61,904 nt of DNA from DSYU01 sp964437595 (GCA_964437595.1 CAYTHO010000025.1:1-61904); one strand, 5' to 3'; numbered from the stretch's first letter, positions 25,096 through 34,234 are shown. Made by a program: numbers and translations. Notes: a model not told the origin generated them from the letters alone.

Positions 25096-26309
25096 ATGAC
25101 AACTTTTAAAACCATTTCCAAAATAGCACTCTACACCTTATTTTTGTTTTCTGCGATGCCAACCGCATGTACATCCAATCCTTGCCTTTGCAAACAGCAA
25201 ATTCAACGAAAACAATTGAGCCAATTCCATTAACAAGTACTGCCGTTTTCTCGCCAACCATTTCAATTACAGAAAAGCCTGTTACTCCAACTTCGATACC
25301 TTCCCAAACGCCAACGCCAACACTAGCCTATTCATATCTGCCGCCTATTGCAGAAGCAAACGTAACCCAAGTTAAGAAATTCGATCAATTTGATGGCGGT
25401 GTGAGCAGTATTGCGATTAGTCCAAATGGGAAGTATTTAGCCGCTGCTTACGATAACGGAGCAGGTTTAATCTGGGATATATCCGCTGTTAAGAGCTGGT
25501 CAGACTGGCATGAAGCCCCTAATAAAATGTTTACCGCGAAAGGGCCGGTGAGTTTCAACCCGGACAACAGTGTTATGGCGACAGGTGGGTCATTAATTGA
25601 CCTGAACACAATGAAAATTAACCAGGAGCTACCCGGGACAGTGACCTTTAGCCCATCTGGGAAAATACTGGCATTGGTTGAAAGGGATGCTGTATCATTT
25701 TGGAAGTTTAACGGGGTGCAATGGGTTTTGGATTACAAGCAAGATGATAAACTCGTCGCCAGCCTTACATTTAGCCCAGATGGAAATTTGCTTGGTGAAG
25801 CGTTCGAATGGGGAGGCGGGGAAGGGGTAAACATTTGGAGAATGTCTGACCATAAACTTTTATATTCGCTTCCGCCCAGCGAGCATGGTCATGGCGCGCA
25901 TTTCAATTTCGATACCTATGCATTTGTGGCGTTTAGCCCTGACAATCAGTTCGTTGCTACGGGTACAAAAGATGAACCTGCTATCCGGATTTGGAATTTA
26001 CAATCGGGAGACCTGGTAAAAGACTTCTCCACAGTTGTGAAAATGGAAGATGGCTTTTATGTCCCCAATGTTGAATGTGTATCTTTCAGTCAGGATGCCA
26101 AAATTATCGCGATAGGAGGTGACACAACAGTCATTTTCAAACGAATTCCTGATGGCGAATACTTGGGAATGCTGGAAGTCGGTCAACTTATATCGTATTT
26201 AGGAACCTATATTACCGCCTGTGCCACAAGTAATGATGGAAAATTACTGATCGTTGGCGATAGCAGTGGTGGTGTCAGTTTTTGGGGAATTCTAACTTCG
26301 ATACCATAG
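25096..26309 (+). pseudogene. WD40-repeat-like lipoprotein with frameshift after the signal peptide
   Basis: A lipoprotein signal starts at ATG 25096 (TTFKTISKIALYTLFLFSAM then lipobox PTAC) but its frame ends at a stop 44 codons later. The main frame from about 25167 encodes a Thr/Pro-rich linker (TPTSIPSQTPTPTLAYSY) and WD40-like blades with repeated AISPNGKYLAAAYDNG, FSPSGKILALVE, FSPDGNLLGEAF, FSPDNQFVATGTKDEPAIRIWN and DGKLLIVGDSSGGVSFWG motifs. Moving from the first to the second frame needs one extra base, so a 1-base deletion between about 25165 and 25200 is the simplest reading. Without the signal peptide the 380-residue part would stay in the cytoplasm. GC content is much lower than in most neighbours, suggesting acquired DNA. 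A sequencing error is possible. Confidence 0.75.
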
Positions 26310-26456
26310 TCATCTAATGTTCCTGGCGCTGACGCTCCGGCGTCGAGTCAGCCCGCGCGGCTTTCGGGGCCAACATCTTTTTTCGCTTGTGCTCAACCAG
26401 CGATCCCTCTATACTAAACAAATCGCAATTTCATGGAATAGATAAGGGTTTCTGCT

Positions 26457-27077
26457 ATGAAAAGGACATGCTTCCTGTCTGTTTTCCTAATCACAGTCTT
26501 TATCTTATTGGTTTCTTGTTCCCAACCCCGCACGCTATCTGATAAAGTTGATGAACCGGAAGCTGCACAGAAAATATCACGCACCGTATTGCCAACGCAA
26601 GTCGTTGAAACTGGTGTCACAGCAACTCCCGCTGCAGATTATTCGATAACGACTTCTTGTTTACACCGTTCTTCCGCCGGCGAAGAAGTGATATTAACCG
26701 ATCCGGAAATTATGGTTGTACAATTTTATACACTGTTAGACCTTGGCCTTTATGCTGAGGCATACAATTTTCTGAGTTCTTCAAGGCCGCACCCACAAAG
26801 CGTAGAAGAATTCATAAAGATGCAAGCGAATAGTTATCAGAAAGTGATCATTCATCTGGTTGAACCTTACGACATATGGGCGAAAGAAAACGGGCGTGCT
26901 ACCGGGCTAGAAAACCTGAATGAGAAATTCTTATATGTTGAAATCACGGGATGGGGTGAAGGAAAAATGTCTGGTGCCGTACCCAATGGTGTGCTGAAAC
27001 AGCTTTTTGTCAAAACGGTAAAGGAAAGTGACAGTTGGAAGATTTTTTCTATTTCAACCGATCCCTATTTCAGATAA
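26457..27077 (+). CDS. Lipoprotein of unknown function
   Basis: A 206-residue protein with a lipoprotein signal (CFLSVFLITVFILLVSC, lipobox LVSC). After a short linker (TPAADYSITTSC) comes a compact domain, IMVVQFYTLLDLGLYAEAYNFLSS then EEFIKMQANSYQKVIIHLVEPY, and VYVEITGWGEG-like strands, reminiscent of NTF2-like or DUF4829-type folds. I cannot assign it. AT-rich like the preceding gene, part of the same low-GC island. No partner is evident. Confidence 0.8.
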   Translation: MKRTCFLSVFLITVFILLVSCSQPRTLSDKVDEPEAAQKISRTVLPTQVVETGVTATPAADYSITTSCLHRSSAGEEVILTDPEIMVVQFYTLLDLGLYAEAYNFLSSSRPHPQSVEEFIKMQANSYQKVIIHLVEPYDIWAKENGRATGLENLNEKFLYVEITGWGEGKMSGAVPNGVLKQLFVKTVKESDSWKIFSISTDPYFR

Positions 27078-27137
27078 TTTTCTCTAAGGAAGCACGTTTC
27101 TCAGCATCAACCTATCCCAACTCCTGAAGGACCTATC

Positions 27138-28025
27138 TTGGCACCTCTCTACGCCTTTCTCTCCGTCCTCGCCTGGGGAACCTGGCTGGCGCCGTCGCAG
27201 AACGTGCCGTTCAGGAACCAGCAGATCAAGACCTTCTACGTGGCCTCGGCCAACCTGGTGCTGGCCCTGGCGGTGATGCTGACCCAGGACCTCTCCCAAT
27301 TGACCGGGAAGATGTTGTGGGGGCCGTTCGTGGGTGGGCTGATCTGGTCGGTGAGCGGGTTTTGCGCCTTTACTGCCACGCATAAGCTGGGCATCGCCCG
27401 GGCCTACGGCATCTGGGCGCCGCTGAACATCATCGTCAGCATGCTGTGGGGCGCACTGCTGTTCGACGAATTTGTGACCCTCACCCCGCGCAGCGGCGTT
27501 CTGCTGGCGGTTTCCCTGGCGGTGATCCTGGCAGGGGTGCTGATGATCATCCTGCCGCGCGAGGAACAGCCCGCCCAGGCCCGCACCCGCCGCGATCTGC
27601 TGGTAGGCCTGCTGGGGGCGCTGGGAGCGGGCGTGCTGTGGGGATCGTACTACCTGCCGGTGAAAATGTCACCGGCGCCAGTGTTCGCCGCCACCCTGCC
27701 GCTGTCGGTGGGCATCTTCGTGGGCAGCACCCTGCTGGCGCTGCTCACCCGCCAGCCGCTGGGGCTGGAGCGGAAAGGCGACCTCATTCGCGTAGTCATC
27801 ACCGGGCTGCTGTGGGGCGTGGGCAATTACGCCTCACTGCTGCTGGTCGACCAGATCGGCGCGGGCAAAGGCTTTACCATCGCGCAGCTTTCGGTGGTGG
27901 TCAACGGGCTGATCGGCGTCTTCTGGCTCAAGACGCCCCCACCCGGCACCCGCGCCGCCTGGCTGACGCTGATCGGCTGCGTGCTGGCGATGGTGGGCGG
28001 GGTGGTGCTGGGGAATCTGAAGTAG
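27138..28025 (+). CDS. GRP/EamA-type sugar or metabolite transporter
   Basis: A 295-residue membrane protein with about ten helices arranged as two five-helix repeats, as in the drug/metabolite transporter superfamily. Motifs GTWLAPSQNVPFRN, IWSVSGFCAFTATHKLGIARAYGIWAPLNIIVSMLWG and the second-half GAGVLWGSYYLPVKMSPAP fit the glucose/ribose porter (GRP) subfamily. Start is TTG at 27138 with GAAGG seven bases upstream; no upstream ATG is in frame. It probably imports a sugar or related solute. GC returns to high values here. Monocistronic. Confidence 0.82.
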   Translation: MAPLYAFLSVLAWGTWLAPSQNVPFRNQQIKTFYVASANLVLALAVMLTQDLSQLTGKMLWGPFVGGLIWSVSGFCAFTATHKLGIARAYGIWAPLNIIVSMLWGALLFDEFVTLTPRSGVLLAVSLAVILAGVLMIILPREEQPAQARTRRDLLVGLLGALGAGVLWGSYYLPVKMSPAPVFAATLPLSVGIFVGSTLLALLTRQPLGLERKGDLIRVVITGLLWGVGNYASLLLVDQIGAGKGFTIAQLSVVVNGLIGVFWLKTPPPGTRAAWLTLIGCVLAMVGGVVLGNLK

Positions 28026-28131
28026 CAGGGGAAGAGGAAGCGGAATCATCTGTGGTTAACCATGCGGCGAAATTGACACAAGAATCGTATAATTATTCAG
28101 TATCCATCCGCTGTTTCTCCAATGGTTCACC

Positions 28132-29052
28132 GTGTCCCTCGCAACCAGGCGTAAGGCCCTTCTCCTCCTCCTTCTCTTCACCGCCGCGCTGGCGCTGATT
28201 GGCGCTGCCCTGCCGCTGCTGGAACTCCAGCCCGGGCTGCCCCCGCCGGTGCTGGATAACGGGCAGATTCAGATCGAGGTGGGTGAGAACGAACCAAAAA
28301 CGGAATACCAGATCAACGATTTTCTGTTCTGGGTGTTCATGGTCCTGTTCGCGGCGGGCGTGATCCTGGCCGTTTTCCGGGCGCTGATGGGTGGGGGATG
28401 GGCAGAGCTGCGCCGCCAGATGCTGCGCTATGGCGGGTTCTCCCTGGCGGTGCTGGCCTTGCTGGCGGTGCTTATGTTTTTCTTCACCTCCGGAAGGGGC
28501 ATGGAAGTGGGTGAAGCCGAAGTGCTCCCCACCCCGCCGCCGCCGCCGACGGCCCCGCTGGGCATGCCGCCGACCGGGCTGGTCTGGCTGGTCGGCGCGG
28601 CGCTGGCGGCGGGCGCGCTGGCGCTGGGCGTGTGGGTCTACCGCTCGCGGCCCGCTCCCAGCCAGGCCATGCTGCTGCTGGGGCAGGAGGCTGAGAAAGC
28701 CCGCCAGGCTTTGCTGACCGGGGTCAGCCTGCGCGAGGTGATCCTGCAGTGCTACCGCCAGATGAGCAGCGCCCTCCAGGAAGATCACGGCATCCAGCGC
28801 CAGGCTTACATGACCACCGGCGACTTCGAGCGCCTGCTGGCGGCGGAGGGCTTTCCGGCGGAACCCGTCCACCAGTTGACGCGCCTGTTCGAGGCGGTGC
28901 GTTATTCGCGCTGGCAGCCAGGGCTGGACGACGACCAGCGGGCCATCACCTGCCTGGACGCGATCATCGCGCACAGCCGCGGTACGCTCCGGGAAGCTCC
29001 CCTTTCGGAGCCGGAAGGCGCGCGCGTCGGACTGAAAGGGGACGCGCAGTGA
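28132..29052 (+). CDS. DUF4129-domain membrane protein
   Basis: A 306-residue membrane protein. It begins with a hydrophobic helix (LLLLLLFTAALALIGAALPLLE), followed by an extracellular stretch, two more helices (DFLFWVFMVLFAAGVILAVF; RYGGFSLAVLALLAVLMFFF) and a fourth after TPPPPPTAPLG. The cytoplasmic C-terminus (about 205-285) is the DUF4129 motif: LREVILQCYRQMSSAL then MTTGDFERLLAAEGFP and LTRLFEAVRYSRWQPG. DUF4129 genes are commonly found with MoxR, DUF58 and transglutaminase genes, as here with MoxR and DUF58. Start is GTG at 28132 and no ribosome site is obvious. First gene of a five-gene operon. Confidence 0.85.
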   Translation: MSLATRRKALLLLLLFTAALALIGAALPLLELQPGLPPPVLDNGQIQIEVGENEPKTEYQINDFLFWVFMVLFAAGVILAVFRALMGGGWAELRRQMLRYGGFSLAVLALLAVLMFFFTSGRGMEVGEAEVLPTPPPPPTAPLGMPPTGLVWLVGAALAAGALALGVWVYRSRPAPSQAMLLLGQEAEKARQALLTGVSLREVILQCYRQMSSALQEDHGIQRQAYMTTGDFERLLAAEGFPAEPVHQLTRLFEAVRYSRWQPGLDDDQRAITCLDAIIAHSRGTLREAPLSEPEGARVGLKGDAQ

Positions 29053-29735
29053 CCCAACGGCAGCGCCTGGCGCTCTTCTTCATCTTCCTGGGCGTGCTGG
29101 TCTTCATCGGCCTGCTCTTCACGCCGTTTGTGTCGGCCTACATCCTCACCCCGCTGGCGATGGCGGGCTGGTTTTTCATGCGCATTTACATTTTGAGCGT
29201 GCACCAGCAGGTGTACTGGTGGATTATCATTGCCATCGTGCTGTACTGGGTGGGCCGCCGCTTTATCGGCAGCCGCCAGGAGGCCCCGGAGCTCCTGCCC
29301 GCCGCCCCTAACGATACCCTGCAGGCGGTCGAAAAATGGCGCAGCACCATCTTCGTATCGACCAGCTACCCCGAGATGCGCCACCAGCTCAAGCTCGACC
29401 TGATCCAGATGCTGATTACCCTGTTCTCTTCGCGCCAGCAGGCGGTGACCTACGCCGAAGTGTTTGAGCCGCTCAAGCAGCGCCAGATCCCCCTGCCCGA
29501 TGCGGTGTACGATTTTCTGTTCGCCCCCGAACCCGTTAAACCGCGCCTGACCCTGGCCCAAAAACTGCGCTCGCTACCGCGCACGCTGTCCCAGGCCCCC
29601 CGCCGCTGGTGGCGGCGCTGGTCCGGGCAGGAGACCGCCGAGTTCTACCAATCGGTTGAGGCCGTTCTTGCCTTTATCGAATCCACGCTGGAGATACCTT
29701 ATGACGACCAACCCACTGAACGCAGTAACCATTGA
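29049..29735 (+). CDS. Membrane protein in the MoxR operon
   Basis: A 228-residue protein whose GTG start overlaps the stop of the DUF4129 gene (GTGA). Two N-terminal helices (LALFFIFLGVLVFIGLLF; SVHQQVYWWIIIAIVLYWVG) are followed by a cytoplasmic tail (EKWRSTIFVSTSYPEMRHQLKLDLIQMLITLFSSRQQ). No named domain is recognised. The longer in-frame extension upstream to 28749 is a shadow inside the DUF4129 gene. The MoxR gene begins inside its last 12 codons, so it is tightly coupled. Confidence 0.8.
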   Translation: MTQRQRLALFFIFLGVLVFIGLLFTPFVSAYILTPLAMAGWFFMRIYILSVHQQVYWWIIIAIVLYWVGRRFIGSRQEAPELLPAAPNDTLQAVEKWRSTIFVSTSYPEMRHQLKLDLIQMLITLFSSRQQAVTYAEVFEPLKQRQIPLPDAVYDFLFAPEPVKPRLTLAQKLRSLPRTLSQAPRRWWRRWSGQETAEFYQSVEAVLAFIESTLEIPYDDQPTERSNH

Positions 29736-30693
29736 GCAGATCGCCGGCCTGACCGGGCAGGTGATTGATGAAGTTGAAAAGGCCGTGGTCGGCAAGCGCG
29801 CCGCGCTGAGCATGTTGATGGCGGCTTTCCTGTCTTCGGGCGGGCACATTTTGCTGGAAGACTTCCCCGGCCTGGCCAAAACGCTGATCGCCAACAGCTT
29901 CGCCACCGCGCTGGGCCTGGACTTCCGCCGCATCCAGTTCACACCCGACCTGCTGCCCGGCGATATCACCGGCGGGTACGTGTTCGACAGCAACCAGAAC
30001 CGCTTCACCCTGCGCAAGGGACCCATTTTCACCAATATGCTGCTGGCTGACGAGATCAACCGCGCCTCGCCCAAAACCCAGTCGGCCCTGCTGGAGGCCA
30101 TGCAGGAATACCAGGTGACGCTGGAAGGCGAAACCCTGCCGCTGGCCCAACCCTTTATCGTCATCGCCACCCAGAACCCGATCGAGTACGAAGGTACCTT
30201 CCCCCTGCCCGAAGCACAGCTCGACCGCTTTATGGTGCGGCTGTCCATCGGCTACCCCAGGGTGGAGGAGGAGGACGAAATTCTGCGGCGGCGGGCCGAG
30301 CGCAAGCAGGACGTGGTGAAGCTCCAGGCGGTGATCTCGCCGGAGGTTTTCCTGGGCATGCGCGCGGCGGTGGAGGAGGTGTACGTGGACCCCGATGTGC
30401 GCCGCTTTATCGTCAACCTGGCGGCCAAAACGCGCAGCCACCGCCAGGTGGTGGTGGGCGTCAGCCCGCGCGGATCGCTGGCCCTGCTCAAGCTGACCCG
30501 CGCCTGGGCCGCCATGCAGGGCCGCGATTACGTCACCCCCGATGATGTGAAGCAGTTCATCCAGCCGGTCTTCGCCCACCGCATCATCGTCGACCCCAGC
30601 CTGTGGGGGGCCAAGAAGTCGGAGGTGGCGCTGATCGACGAAATTGCCCGCTCGGTAGCGGTGCCGGTGCTGCACGCGGACCATGAATCATAA
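29701..30693 (+). CDS. MoxR-family AAA+ ATPase
   Basis: A 330-residue ATPase. Walker A is EDFPGLAKTL near 53-62 (the usual V/N residue is an F here), Walker B LADEINRASPK, sensor 1 VIATQNPIEYEGTFPLPEAQLDRF, and the arginine-finger region and C-terminal lid follow. MoxR proteins act as chaperone-like AAA+ machines, often with DUF58 and von Willebrand proteins at the membrane. The ATG at 29701 is preceded by GGAG and overlaps the previous gene; the upstream ATG at 29656 lies inside that gene. The DUF58 gene overlaps its end by 11 bases. Confidence 0.93.
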   Translation: MTTNPLNAVTIEQIAGLTGQVIDEVEKAVVGKRAALSMLMAAFLSSGGHILLEDFPGLAKTLIANSFATALGLDFRRIQFTPDLLPGDITGGYVFDSNQNRFTLRKGPIFTNMLLADEINRASPKTQSALLEAMQEYQVTLEGETLPLAQPFIVIATQNPIEYEGTFPLPEAQLDRFMVRLSIGYPRVEEEDEILRRRAERKQDVVKLQAVISPEVFLGMRAAVEEVYVDPDVRRFIVNLAAKTRSHRQVVVGVSPRGSLALLKLTRAWAAMQGRDYVTPDDVKQFIQPVFAHRIIVDPSLWGAKKSEVALIDEIARSVAVPVLHADHES

Positions 30694-32023
30694 GACGCTG
30701 GCGGTATCGCTGCTGGTGGTGGGCCTGTTCGCCGCCGCGCTGATGGCGCGCAGCGGCGCGCTGGCCTGGCTGGCGCTGCCGTTCCTGTTCTACCTGGGCG
30801 CGGGCATCCTGCGCTCCCCGGCGCGCGAGTCCGTCCACCTGGAAGCGCAGCGCGAGGTGCGTCACACGCGCTATGCCAATTCCGGCCTGGACGAGGCAGC
30901 CCTGCTGGAGGTGCGCCTGACCGTGCGCAACCTGGGCGAGCCGCTCGACCGGGTGGTGGTGCGCGATCCGCTGCCGGAGGGCCTGGCGATCCATGACGGG
31001 CAGGCGGTAAAGGAAACGCCGCTGGGCAGGGGGGAGGAAGTGTCGCTGACCTATGCCTGTCGGGAGCGGCGCGGCAGTTATGCCTGGACCACCACCCGCG
31101 TGCTGGTGAGCGATGCGCTGGGGCTGGTGGAAACAGAATACGAACTGCCCGCGCGGGGCGAGATTCAAGTGCAGCCGGAGCGGGCCGCCCTGCGCCGCCT
31201 GCCGCTGCGCCCGCGTTCCACCGTGCATGCGCCGGGGTCCATCCCGGCCCGCCTGGGCGGCAGCGGCACCGATTTCTGGGGCGTGCGCGAGTACCAGCCC
31301 GGCGATCCGCTGCGCTGGCTCGACTGGCGCCTGACCGCCCGCCACCCGCGCAAGTATTTCACCAAGGAGTTCGAGCAGGAGGAGATCGCCGATATCGGGC
31401 TGCTGCTGGACGCGCGCCAGAAGACCGACCTGCGCCGCGCGGACGACAGCCTCTTTGAGCGTTCGGTAGGCGCCGCCGCCGCGCTGGCTGAGGCCTTCCT
31501 GCACCAGGGCCACCGGGTGAGCCTGTTGGCCTTTGGCAGTAAGGTGGAGCCCGTTTTCGCCGGGTACGGCAAGGTGCAGCTCAGCAAGATTCTGCGCTGC
31601 CTGTCCAACGTCCAGCCGGGTTCCAGCAACCTGTGGAACTACACCGATTACCTGCCCCTGCGCATGTTCTCCAGCCGCGCGCTGCTGATCGTGATCAGCC
31701 CGCTGGTGCGCAGCGACTGGCCCTTTTTCCTGCGCCTGCGTGCCTCGGGCTACCAGGGCCTGCTGATCAGCCCCAACCCCTTCGACTTTGTGGCGTCCCC
31801 CCCGGCGGGCGGGGCGGGCAAAACGGATGGCAACGCGGAGGCCCGCCTGGCGCTGCGCGCCGCGCGCCTGGAGCGCGCCCTGCTGATGCGCGACATTGTC
31901 CAACTGCAGGTGCCGGTAATCGACTGGCACGTCGAGCAGCCCTTGTACCCGCTGGTGCGCGATGCGCTCAGCCCGGCGCATTTTCGGCGCGGCGCGCGGC
32001 AGTTGAACGGGGAGGGGCTGTGA
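30683..32023 (+). CDS. DUF58-domain protein
   Basis: A 446-residue protein anchored by two N-terminal helices (AVSLLVVGLFAAALMAR; LAWLALPFLFYLGAG). It then has an Ig-like region (VRLTVRNLGEPLDRVVVRDPLPEGL) and the DUF58 signature FWGVREYQPGDPLRWLDWRLTARHPRKYFTKEFEQEE (about 195-230). A vWA-like end follows, with DIGLLLDARQK and ALLIVISPLV. DUF58 proteins work with MoxR ATPases. It overlaps the MoxR gene by 11 bases and shares four bases with the next gene. Confidence 0.92.
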   Translation: MNHKTLAVSLLVVGLFAAALMARSGALAWLALPFLFYLGAGILRSPARESVHLEAQREVRHTRYANSGLDEAALLEVRLTVRNLGEPLDRVVVRDPLPEGLAIHDGQAVKETPLGRGEEVSLTYACRERRGSYAWTTTRVLVSDALGLVETEYELPARGEIQVQPERAALRRLPLRPRSTVHAPGSIPARLGGSGTDFWGVREYQPGDPLRWLDWRLTARHPRKYFTKEFEQEEIADIGLLLDARQKTDLRRADDSLFERSVGAAAALAEAFLHQGHRVSLLAFGSKVEPVFAGYGKVQLSKILRCLSNVQPGSSNLWNYTDYLPLRMFSSRALLIVISPLVRSDWPFFLRLRASGYQGLLISPNPFDFVASPPAGGAGKTDGNAEARLALRAARLERALLMRDIVQLQVPVIDWHVEQPLYPLVRDALSPAHFRRGARQLNGEGL

Positions 32024-32583
32024 AGCCGCGCGGTGGGGTGATTCAGGATAGCGGCGCTCGGAACGCAGTCGCAGGTTCGCGACCGCGCCTCTCCCTGCCG
32101 CGGCTGGCCCTGCCGGTGATCTCGGCGGCCTGCCTGGCGGTGGGGCTTGCCGCGCTGGGGGCATGGGGCACGGCGCTGGCTGCCCTGGCTGGCGGGGCGG
32201 TGATGCTGCTCACCCGGCGCTGGCGCAAGGCCTGGTTGGCGACCGGGTCGCTGGCGGCGCTCACGGCGCTGGCGGCCTATGGACTGCTGGAGGGGGCCGC
32301 TTCGCTGTGGATGCTGTGCGGCGCCGCCGCCGCGCTGGCTGGTTGGGACCTGGCGCTGGAAGAAATCCACCGCCCGGTAGATGCGGCGCGGAACGGCGCG
32401 CCATCAGGCGGGCTCGAAATACACCACCTGCGCTCGTTGGCCCTGTCGGTGGGCGCTGGACTGCTGGCCGCCGCGCTCGGGCAGATGGTCCACATCCGCC
32501 TGCCGTTTATCGCGGTGGCCCTGCTGGTCGGGCTGGCGGCCTGGGCGGTGGAACGGGCTCTGCGGGCGGTTGTTCGGCAGTAG
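32020..32583 (+). CDS. Small membrane protein ending the MoxR operon
   Basis: A 187-residue protein with about six hydrophobic helices (LALPVISAACLAVGLAALGAWG; LAALAGGAVMLLTRRW; LATGSLAALTALAAYGLLEG; LWMLCGAAAALAGWDLALEE; LALSVGAGLLAAALGQ; LPFIAVALLVGLAAWAVERAL). It has a GTG start overlapping the DUF58 stop (GTGA), with GGGGAGGGG upstream. It may correspond to the membrane part of the transglutaminase-type protein often found in this operon, but no transglutaminase domain is present. The family is not recognised. Confidence 0.75.
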   Translation: MKPRGGVIQDSGARNAVAGSRPRLSLPRLALPVISAACLAVGLAALGAWGTALAALAGGAVMLLTRRWRKAWLATGSLAALTALAAYGLLEGAASLWMLCGAAAALAGWDLALEEIHRPVDAARNGAPSGGLEIHHLRSLALSVGAGLLAAALGQMVHIRLPFIAVALLVGLAAWAVERALRAVVRQ

Positions 32584-32610
32584 CTGATTTTCGTATCGGA
32601 TGGTGGGGCG

Positions 32611-32767
32611 GTAGGGGCGCAGCGGGACGATCAATCGTCTGTGTGGATTTAGCCCCACGCTGCGCCCTGCCGGTGTATTTCACGCCCTGCCGTGTGCAAT
32701 ACCGGAAGGGCGCAGCGCGGGGGTTGGATTGCATAGAAGATTGGTCTGTCTCGCTGCGCCCCTACCG
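32611..32767. repeat. Inverted-repeat element, GGGCGCAGCG family (157 bp)
   Basis: The ends are inverted copies, each starting GTAGGGGCGCAGCG and running to GCGCTGCGCCC or CACGCTGCGCCC about 57 bases in. The left arm matches the left arm of the 18692-19170 element nearly base for base over its first 50 positions. It lies after the MoxR operon and before the terminator at 32821. Confidence 0.8.
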
Positions 32768-32820
32768 CTGCGGCGGTGTATTATGGATATTCACTGGCTG
32801 TGGGCGCGTGCTGGAAACAA

Positions 32821-32857
32821 AAACCTGGGGCTGCCATTCCGTGGCAGCCCCAGGTTT
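32821..32857. terminator. Terminator, 16-bp perfect stem
   Basis: AAACCTGGGGCTGCCA and its exact complement flank a TTCCG loop, just after the leftward HAAS gene stop. It can also end the rightward MoxR operon. The core CTGGGGCTG recurs in the hairpin at 41178. Confidence 0.85.
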
Positions 32858-32868
32858 CTAGATTGATT

Positions 32869-33894
32869 TTAGCGCGTTAGGTCGGCGGGGAGGGCGATGT
32901 GCTTTCCGGCAATGCGCAGGATCATTTTGCCGATGTCGATCACCTGGGTGACGATGGTGATGCCCAGGGCGATGCGCAGCGCCAGGTTGACCATGTTGTT
33001 CACCGTGCCCGCCGGGGCGATCACGTCCGTCCAGCCCAGCCGGGCCAGGTCGGCCTGGTTGATGGCTGCCAGCGCCGGGCCGGAGATCATCATGCCCAGG
33101 ATGACGATTGACAGCAGGTTGAGGCCGATCTGGATCACCCGCGCCGGGGTGTTCCATTTTTCCTCGCGCAGCAGGTAAGAATACAGACCGATTTGCACCG
33201 CGAGCTGCAGCGAGATCCAGGGCACGAAGCGGAAGAAGGCATCCGTCAGCAGCCGCACGTGTTCCCATTCGCCGTTCACGTAGGTCGAAATGCTCATCCA
33301 CTGCGGGTAAACGTTGAGCAGCAGCAGCAAGATCACGTTGAAAACAATCCCGGCCACCATATCGAAGGTCTTGACCTGTTCGGGGTCGGGCTTGACCTCG
33401 AGCTCGCTCGGGTCCCACTCTTCCTTCTCGTCGAATTTGGGTTCGGGCATCAGCCACTGCAGGATGACGAACACCAGCACGATGTTGCCGAAAGCGGCGA
33501 TCAGCGAGGAGATCAGGTCAGCGAAGCCCAGGCCCAGCTTGCTCAGGAATTCCGGCCCGGCGAGGTTCTCCTGGCCTAACTGAATGCCCATGCCAATCGC
33601 GCCGACCACCAGCAGCACGCTGAGGACGATGCGCACCACCATCCAGAAGAAGGGGTAATACTTGGGGCCGATCAGGTAGCGCGGCGGCTGGTACGAAGCG
33701 GCCACTTTGGCAGGCGGGCCCATGCGCTTGAGCACATCCACGATCATCGCCTCATCCGGCTGGCGGCCCTGCTTCTGGGCTTCATCGTCCAGCATATCCT
33801 CGATCAACGAGCGCGTTTCTTTTTCGATATCTTCGCGCGTCTTGGCGGGCAGGTTGCGCCCAACTTCACTTACATAAGCATCAATGAGATTCAT
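32869..33894 (-). CDS. HAAS-domain membrane protein
   Basis: A 341-residue membrane protein. The N-terminal cytoplasmic HAAS signalling domain (MNLIDAYVSEVGRNLPAKTREDIEKETRSLIEDMLDDEAQKQGRQPDEAMIVDVLKRMGPP, about 1-60, seen as a helical module) is followed by seven or so membrane helices. HAAS proteins are usually controlled by a PadR-like repressor encoded just upstream, exactly as here; the PadR gene overlaps its start by 14 bases. It has AGGAGG seven bases before the ATG. The ligand or effector is unknown. Confidence 0.88.
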   Translation of the reverse strand: MNLIDAYVSEVGRNLPAKTREDIEKETRSLIEDMLDDEAQKQGRQPDEAMIVDVLKRMGPPAKVAASYQPPRYLIGPKYYPFFWMVVRIVLSVLLVVGAIGMGIQLGQENLAGPEFLSKLGLGFADLISSLIAAFGNIVLVFVILQWLMPEPKFDEKEEWDPSELEVKPDPEQVKTFDMVAGIVFNVILLLLLNVYPQWMSISTYVNGEWEHVRLLTDAFFRFVPWISLQLAVQIGLYSYLLREEKWNTPARVIQIGLNLLSIVILGMMISGPALAAINQADLARLGWTDVIAPAGTVNNMVNLALRIALGITIVTQVIDIGKMILRIAGKHIALPADLTR

Positions 33895-34234
33895 CTCGTT
33901 CCTCCTGGCCTAAGATCGCGGCCATTACTTGTGTCATGCGCTGCCATTCTTCGATCAGCGTTGGCAGCACCCGGCGTCCCTCGGCGCTGATTACGTAGTA
34001 CCGGCGCGGGCGTGATTCTTCCAGCTTCCATTTCGATTCGAGCAGTCCCTGCGATTCGAGCCGCCGCAGCAGCGGGTAGAGCGTGCCCTGGTCGACTTCC
34101 AGGCCCTGGTCCGCCAGCAGCTTGAGGATCGAATAGCCGTACTGCTCATCGTTCAACTGCCCGAGCACCGCCAGAACGATCACGCCCCGGCGCAGCTCCT
34201 GGAGAAGGTTGTCAATTACGGGTTCGTTTGCCAT
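33881..34234 (-). CDS. PadR-family transcriptional repressor
   Basis: A 117-residue winged-helix repressor. Signature: LLQELRRGVIVLAVLGQLNDEQYGYSILKLL then QGTLYPLLRRLESQGLLESKW and RPRRYYVISAEGRRVL, the typical PadR wing. It forms an operon with the HAAS membrane protein. A consensus-like promoter covered by an inverted repeat lies directly upstream, so it probably represses itself and the HAAS gene. AAAGGA precedes the ATG. Confidence 0.93.
   Translation of the reverse strand: MANEPVIDNLLQELRRGVIVLAVLGQLNDEQYGYSILKLLADQGLEVDQGTLYPLLRRLESQGLLESKWKLEESRPRRYYVISAEGRRVLPTLIEEWQRMTQVMAAILGQEERDESH

Noticed and set aside
28749..29048. In-frame upstream extension of the 228-residue MoxR-operon gene
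   Set aside because: It lies within the DUF4129 gene in another frame; the GTGA overlap at 29049 is the more likely start.
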